From: Corynebacterium ulcerans | GTDB lineage: Bacteria; Actinomycetota; Actinomycetes; Mycobacteriales; Mycobacteriaceae | Reading direction: 5' to 3' | Length of the DNA: 64,000 nucleotides | NCBI RefSeq assembly: GCF_900187135.1 | Contig: NZ_LT906443.1 | Location: forward strand, 1,550,001 to 1,614,000 | Part shown: positions 60,626-64,000 of the stretch, one piece after another | Layout of the letters: each line of letters begins with the position of its first letter | Numbering within the stretch: position 1 is the stretch's first letter | The notes under the pieces: model-generated | Seen by the model: only the letters and a program-made list of their open reading frames with translations | Told to the model about the DNA's origin: nothing | Database searches by the model: none | Program-made: the position numbers and the translations under genes

Positions 60626-61402
60626 GTGGAGATTACTGTAAGTGGCTGGGGGATTTTGATCGCTGGTGCCGGAATAGCTGGGTGGGTTGATGCCATGATC
60701 GGTGGCGGAGGGCTAGTTCTTATTCCACTTATCATGGCCGTCGCGCCGGGACTTGCCCCAGTTGCCGCTATCGCTACTAATAAATTGGTGGCTGTCAGTG
60801 GAACCGCCTCAGCCGCAGTGACGATGACGCGAAAAGTAGGTGTTGATCGCTCGCTAGTGTTAAAACTCGTGCCTATCGCCGCCCTATGTTCGGGGGGTGG
60901 TGCTTTGCTGGCGGCGTCGATAAGCAAAGACGTGATGCGACCGATCGTGATCGTACTCATGCTGGTAGCCGGGATTTTTGTTGCCCTCAAACCAGAATTT
61001 GGGCAGGATGGTTCCACAAAACCTGCGAGCGCTAGGCGGCGTGGCCTTGCTGTTGTAGCGACCGGTGCTATTGCGCTTTACGACGGCATCTTTGGGCCTG
61101 GTACCGGCATGTTTTTGATCATGGCCTTTACCGCGCTGCTCTCTCAAGATTTTCTGCGGTCGGCGGCCCTGACCAAAGTGGTGAATACTGCTACCAACCT
61201 AGGGGCTCTCATCGTATTTATTGCGTCGGGTCATGTCTTGTGGTCCCTAGGAATTGTGCTGGCTGTGGCGAATATCGCTGGCGCACAACTCGGGGCCAAA
61301 ACCGTGTTGGGCGGCGGGACCAAGATTCTGCGCATAGCACTTTTGACCCTGGTAATCGTGATGAGCATCTACCTGACGGTGCAGCAGGTGCGGGGCGTGT
61401 AG
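60626..61402 (+). CDS. TauE/SafE-family anion exporter/permease
   Basis: A 258-residue membrane protein (GTG start) of the TSUP family: GWVDAMIGGGGLVLIPLIMA and VAAIATNKLVAVSGTASAAV form the first half repeat, FGPGTGMFLIMAFTALLSQD and KVVNTATNLGALIVFIASGH the second. About eight helices. Members export sulfite, sulfonates or related anions, or import them. Substrate cannot be told. Stand-alone. Confidence 0.88.
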   Translation: MEITVSGWGILIAGAGIAGWVDAMIGGGGLVLIPLIMAVAPGLAPVAAIATNKLVAVSGTASAAVTMTRKVGVDRSLVLKLVPIAALCSGGGALLAASISKDVMRPIVIVLMLVAGIFVALKPEFGQDGSTKPASARRRGLAVVATGAIALYDGIFGPGTGMFLIMAFTALLSQDFLRSAALTKVVNTATNLGALIVFIASGHVLWSLGIVLAVANIAGAQLGAKTVLGGGTKILRIALLTLVIVMSIYLTVQQVRGV

Positions 61403-61577
61403 GACTTGCGGTGGTGGGCTTGCAGGTTGTGAAGATTGTGCCGATTGCGACGAATGCGCAAAAGCGTGAAATTGGCAACTGACGACGCCGGGCGTAAATG
61501 CTATACATTGTCCCATCAGGTTTCTAGTGTGCACTTCTGCTGTCGCATGTGAGTGCTGAACTCCTTAGGATGTCACG

Positions 61578-62408
61578 ATGTCAATGCTCAACGAGCTGCT
61601 TGCAGATGAATCAATAGAACTGCACGGGGAGGCGGAAACCTGGCGTGATGCCATTGCCAGCGCCGGCGCCCTTTTGGAAAGAACCGGCGCGATAACGGGC
61701 GAGTATACCGAGGCAATGATCGGCAACGTGGACGCCAACGGTCCGTACATCGTCGTGGCACCAGGTTTTGCCTTTGCCCATGCTCGCCCGTCCTCTGCAG
61801 TGAAGCAGACTGCGATGTCCTGGCTGCGTTTGAAGCAGCCAGTTTCCTTTGGTCATCCAAAAAATGACCCCGTTGACCTGGTGGTTGCGCTTGCTGCGCA
61901 AGCTGACACCGCACATACTGCCGCGATGAAAGATTTGGCGCAGTTGTTGGGTGACAAGCAGCGCAGGGAGGCACTTGATCGGGTGAAGACTGTGGCGGAA
62001 TTGCGGGAGGTTTTGGGTTCCGTCGCTGGTTTGGGGGATGGCTTGAGCACTGGCTTGAATGTTGCGTCTACGCCTGCGGTAACGGTTACAGCTGCTCCTT
62101 CCAGTACGCAGACGACAGCGCCCAAAGGAAAAATACTCACGGTGTGCGGGAACGGTCTGGGGACCTCTTTGTTCTTGAAAAACACGGTGGAACAGGTGCT
62201 CGATTATTGGAAGTGGTCCCCCTACTTTTCGGTCGAAGCAACCGACACGATTTCCGCAAAGGGGCGTGCTCATGAGGCGGATTTCATACTGACTTCAGGG
62301 GAGATTGCAGCGACTCTCGGTGACCTAGGTGTGCCAGTCTATATTATCCAAAACTTCACTTCACCAGCAGAAATTGATTCAGCCCTACGTCAGCTTTTCG
62401 ACGTCTAA
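61578..62408 (+). CDS. PTS ascorbate-type IIA-IIB fusion
   Basis: A 276-residue cytosolic protein. The N-terminal IIA domain of the fructose/mannitol/ascorbate class (1 to about 150) has the phospho-His in PGFAFAHARPSSAV. A Ala/Thr/Pro linker (about 155-185) leads to a IIB domain with the phospho-Cys in TVCGNGLGTSLFLKN and the tail VPVYIIQNFTSPAEID. It passes phosphate from HPr to the sugar carried by the IIC protein encoded 11 bp downstream. The order is the same as in fused UlaC-UlaB proteins. Confidence 0.92.
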   Translation: MSMLNELLADESIELHGEAETWRDAIASAGALLERTGAITGEYTEAMIGNVDANGPYIVVAPGFAFAHARPSSAVKQTAMSWLRLKQPVSFGHPKNDPVDLVVALAAQADTAHTAAMKDLAQLLGDKQRREALDRVKTVAELREVLGSVAGLGDGLSTGLNVASTPAVTVTAAPSSTQTTAPKGKILTVCGNGLGTSLFLKNTVEQVLDYWKWSPYFSVEATDTISAKGRAHEADFILTSGEIAATLGDLGVPVYIIQNFTSPAEIDSALRQLFDV

Positions 62409-62419
62409 CGGAGGCACAC

Positions 62420-63961
62420 ATGAACGTCCTACTTTCGATTGCGGAATTTCTTGTCAACGAGATCCTTGCAGTCCCGGCATTTCTCATCGGCATCATCACG
62501 GCTGTTGGTCTCGGCGCAATGGGGCGAGGCGCTGGCAAGGTTCTTGGCGGTGCGCTGAAAGCAACGCTGGGTTTTCTTCTCATCGGCGCAGGCGCGGGCC
62601 TCGTTTCGGCTTCCTTGGCACCACTAGGAGTGATGATCCAGGGTGCCACCGGGGCGCATGGTGTGGTACCTACCAACGAGGCGATCGTGGGAATTGCTCA
62701 GGAACACTACGGCAGCCAGGTCGCGTGGCTTATGATCCTGGGATACGCCGTATCCCTGGTGCTGGCGCGTTTCACACCACTACGCTATGTTTTCCTCACT
62801 GGTCACCATGTTCTTTTTATGGCGACGTTGTTGACCATAGTGATGGCCACTGCTGGTTTTGACCCATGGGTGGTTATCATCCTCGGCGCTATCCTCCTTG
62901 GCATTTTGATGGTTTCCCTCCCGGCCATCGCACATCCATGGACCCGCCGGATCACGGGCGACGACTCGGTAGCGATTGGCCACTTTGGTACCGCCGGTTA
63001 TGTAGCCGCAGGCGCCGTGGGCACGCTGGTGGGAAGCAAAGGAAAGAAAGCCAGCCCTTCTACTGAGGAAATGAAACTACCTGAAGGGCTCAGATTCCTA
63101 CGCGATTCCATGGTTGCTACTGCACTATCGATGGCGCTGATGTATGTAGTCCTAGCAGTGCTTTTTATCCTTAGGGCTGGTCAAACTGAGGCTTTCGCTG
63201 CATTTACTGAGGGGGCTACAGGCGTCGGAAATTACCTAATGCAGTCGGTAACCCAAGGCCTGCAATTCGGCGTAGCAGTAGCCGTGATCCTCTTTGGTGT
63301 ACGTACCATCCTGGGAGAGCTAGTTCCTGCTTTTCAAGGCATCGCAGAAAAAGTTGTTCCTGGAGCAATTCCTGCATTGGATTGTCCTATCGTCTTTCCG
63401 TACGCACAAAATGCTGTGCTCATAGGTTTTATCTCTTCCTTTGTTGGAGGTCTTGTCGGCTTAGCAGTGCTTTCCGTATGGCTGAACCCAGTATTCGGGG
63501 TAGCTCTGATTCTTCCCGGCCTCGTTCCACATTTTTTCACTGGTGGCGCGGCGGGCGTTTATGGCAATGCCACCGGTGGGCGCAGAGGGGCGCTATGCGG
63601 TGCTTTTACTAACGGGCTGCTCATCACTTTCCTTCCTGCGTTTCTCCTCGGAGTCCTTGGCACTTTCGGGGAAGCAAACACCACTTTTGGTGATGCAGAC
63701 TTCGGATGGTTTGGAATACTTATCGGTGGGGCGGCCCACAGGGGACAGACCGTGGGACTTATCCTGATTGTTCTTATCGGTATCGCAATCCTTGGGCTTG
63801 GTCTGTGGTCACAGAAAAAGCTTGTAGAGGGGCGCTGGGACCCTGCTTCGCATCGGCCAGGTGGACTCGGGTCGGCGGATACAAGTAGTCAAAACATTGA
63901 TGCTTATCCCCGTATAGCCCCGCCACAAGGTGCACCCGCTCCGCCGCCACCATTGGGGTAA
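62420..63961 (+). CDS. ulaA: PTS ascorbate-specific IIC permease (UlaA-like)
   Basis: A 513-residue membrane protein of the UlaA/SgaT family: FLVNEILAVPAFLIGIITAV at the start, then KATLGFLLIGAGAGLVSASL, TGHHVLFMATLLTIVMATAG and LVPAFQGIAEKVVPGAIPAL, DCPIVFPYAQNAVLIGFISS. About ten to eleven helices. A Pro-rich C-terminal tail ends in APAPPPPLG. Together with the IIA-IIB fusion it would take up and phosphorylate L-ascorbate or a similar acid sugar. GGAGGCACAC precedes the ATG. Only 39 bp of the window remain after it. Confidence 0.92.
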   Translation: MNVLLSIAEFLVNEILAVPAFLIGIITAVGLGAMGRGAGKVLGGALKATLGFLLIGAGAGLVSASLAPLGVMIQGATGAHGVVPTNEAIVGIAQEHYGSQVAWLMILGYAVSLVLARFTPLRYVFLTGHHVLFMATLLTIVMATAGFDPWVVIILGAILLGILMVSLPAIAHPWTRRITGDDSVAIGHFGTAGYVAAGAVGTLVGSKGKKASPSTEEMKLPEGLRFLRDSMVATALSMALMYVVLAVLFILRAGQTEAFAAFTEGATGVGNYLMQSVTQGLQFGVAVAVILFGVRTILGELVPAFQGIAEKVVPGAIPALDCPIVFPYAQNAVLIGFISSFVGGLVGLAVLSVWLNPVFGVALILPGLVPHFFTGGAAGVYGNATGGRRGALCGAFTNGLLITFLPAFLLGVLGTFGEANTTFGDADFGWFGILIGGAAHRGQTVGLILIVLIGIAILGLGLWSQKKLVEGRWDPASHRPGGLGSADTSSQNIDAYPRIAPPQGAPAPPPPLG

Positions 63962-64000
63962 GTCTGCCGAAGCCTAGTTTATGAGAGCGCTTTTTTAGTC

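Noticed and set aside
1..64000. tRNA, rRNA, tmRNA or known riboswitches
   Set aside because: No segment with the expected conserved motifs or cloverleaf pattern was recognised.

Overview
The window looks like a Corynebacterium chromosome, probably from the diphtheriae/ulcerans/pseudotuberculosis side of the genus; the species cannot be fixed from the sequence alone. Pointers are moderate GC, actinobacterial signature genes (bioB followed by the auxiliary protein BsaP, myo-inositol-1-phosphate synthase, a SigK/RskA pair beside dipZ, an Rv0909-like antitoxin) and a degenerate corynebacterial-type plasmid rep gene. No rRNA or tRNA gene was recognised.

Layout. 1-3212: leftward operon of a NarL-type two-component system, an SdpI-like protein and a two-part ABC exporter, with a perfect 24-bp palindrome before the ABC genes. 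3.3-5.9 kb: His-rich metal-binding protein, second SdpI-like protein, MFS exporter with a coupled 41-codon ORF. 6.0-9.6 kb: anti-sigma/sigma pair, Met/His-rich lipoprotein and divergent DipZ redox protein. 9.8-12.7 kb: DUF3320-like protein and a betaine-type ABC importer without a binding protein. 13.0-19.6 kb: a scar region in which two complementary halves of one IS3-family transposase flank about 4.9 kb carrying a decayed plasmid rep gene, a histidine kinase/secreted mini-peptide/response regulator operon, a secreted protein, a small membrane protein and a HicB fragment. 19.7-36.2 kb: mostly ordinary chromosome (M20 peptidase, biotin genes, AMP nucleosidase, lipoprotein, large secreted GH13 amylase, GH25 lysozyme, ino1, VIT transporter, TetR/MFS pair).

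36.3-48.8 kb is the defence region. A Fic protein lies between near-identical direct repeats, each carrying two palindromes. Next comes a complete type I-G (formerly I-U) CRISPR-Cas locus: nine identical 36-bp repeats, then cas2, cas4-cas1, csb3 (cas8u2), cas3 with C-terminal HD, csb2 (cas5-cas6) and csb1 (cas7), all on the minus strand. G.U pairing in the repeat hairpin and a terminator-like hairpin past the array both favour minus-strand transcription of the array.

The most notable observation lies upstream of csb1. A degenerate CRISPR repeat at 48309-48339 is followed, on the minus strand, by a pseudo-spacer that matches the cas promoter region at nt 1-5, 7-9, 13 and 16-23. Position 6, which type I guides do not need to pair, is the first mismatch. 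The matched site abuts and overlaps the -35 element of a good sigma-A promoter (TTGACT, 17 bp, TAGAAT). This is the architecture expected of a crRNA-like RNA that guides Cascade to repress its own cas operon, or of the guide of a CRISPR-linked toxin-guide pair; two short ORFs with strong ribosome-binding sites sit just beyond it.

48.8-64 kb is again housekeeping: lipase, nitroreductase, gamma-carbonic anhydrase-like protein, ROK regulator, PepSY membrane protein, a GNAT-LOG fusion, DUF885 peptidase, a MarR operon, AbrB-like and TauE-like membrane proteins, and an ascorbate-type PTS (fused IIA-IIB plus IIC).
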